Assembly: GCA_964610205.1 (NCBI GenBank)
Contig: CAZSVI010000093.1
Span: 1-15,182 of the forward strand
Direction of reading: 5' to 3'
Source of the DNA: CAZSVI01 sp964610205
Lineage (GTDB): Bacteria > Bacillota > Clostridia > DSM-8532
Length of the DNA: 15,182 bases
Shown here one piece after another: positions 15,109-15,182 of this stretch. The notes beneath the pieces are model-generated. The model was not told the origin of the DNA. It did no database searches and saw only the letters and a program-made list of their open reading frames with translations. Within the stretch, counting starts at the first letter, position 1. The number at the start of each line of letters is the position of its first letter. The position numbers and the translations under genes were made by a program.

Positions 15109-15137
15109 TTATTGAAGACAGATATATATGATATACT
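15109..15137 (+). promoter_or_regulatory. Candidate promoter of the next gene
   Basis: TGATATACT (15129-15137) is an extended -10 box, and TTATTG (15109-15114) lies 17 bases before the TATACT. The spacing is good; the -35 is poor. It starts 5 bases after the EEP stop codon. Confidence 0.4.
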
Positions 15138-15176
15138 GTTCAGTGTATAAAATACACACACGAGGTAACGGCTGCA

Positions 15177-15182
15177 ATGATT
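15177..15182 (+). CDS. Start of a further gene, cut by window end
   Basis: ATG at 15177 follows GAGGT (15162-15166) by 10 bases, and a promoter candidate precedes it. Only Met-Ile is visible, so no function can be given. Confidence 0.35.

Overview
This looks like a chromosomal segment from an anaerobic, low-to-moderate GC member of the Clostridia, perhaps close to the Acetivibrio/Ruminiclostridium group. That placement is inferred from codon use, strong AGGAGG-type ribosome binding sites, AT-rich intergenic DNA and gene families such as DUF4364. There is no rRNA, tRNA, CRISPR array with cas genes, phage gene or intact transposase in the window.

Layout. Positions 1-135 hold a cluster of perfect or near-perfect palindromes, the last of which contains the probable sbcD promoter. 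Then come sbcD and sbcC (174-5049, overlapping, one operon), encoding the Mre11/Rad50-type nuclease that cuts DNA hairpins and blocked ends. An M24 metallopeptidase follows (5124-6314). A 404-bp non-coding stretch (6315-6718) carries a 30-bp direct repeat pair, a strong hairpin/terminator, a GC-rich hairpin-dense segment and a near-consensus promoter inside a 22-bp palindrome. Next is a divergent pair: a small HTH protein (minus strand) and a stand-alone von Willebrand A protein with a complete MIDAS (plus strand). They are separated by an intergenic region that can fold into several stacked hairpins. A cysteine synthase lies convergent to the vWA gene.

The 685-bp gap at 8946-9630 holds a clear 167-bp MITE (inverted ends 9231-9252 and 9376-9397) and a further foldable segment. 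After it come a soluble multi-PAS histidine kinase with no adjacent response regulator, a DUF819 membrane protein, a YdcF/SanA-type DUF218 membrane protein, a DUF4364 winged-helix protein whose stop codon overlaps the YdcF stop in a shared TTAA, and a divergent endonuclease/exonuclease/phosphatase-fold protein that has lost several catalytic residues. A further gene begins at the last bases of the window.

The sbcCD pair, peptidase, cysteine synthase, DUF819 and YdcF genes look like ordinary housekeeping content. The parts most worth a second look are the HTH/vWA pair with its folded intergenic region, the orphan promoter plus hairpin island next to it, the MITE and the degenerate EEP protein. 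All functional statements rest on reading motifs by eye; no database search was run.
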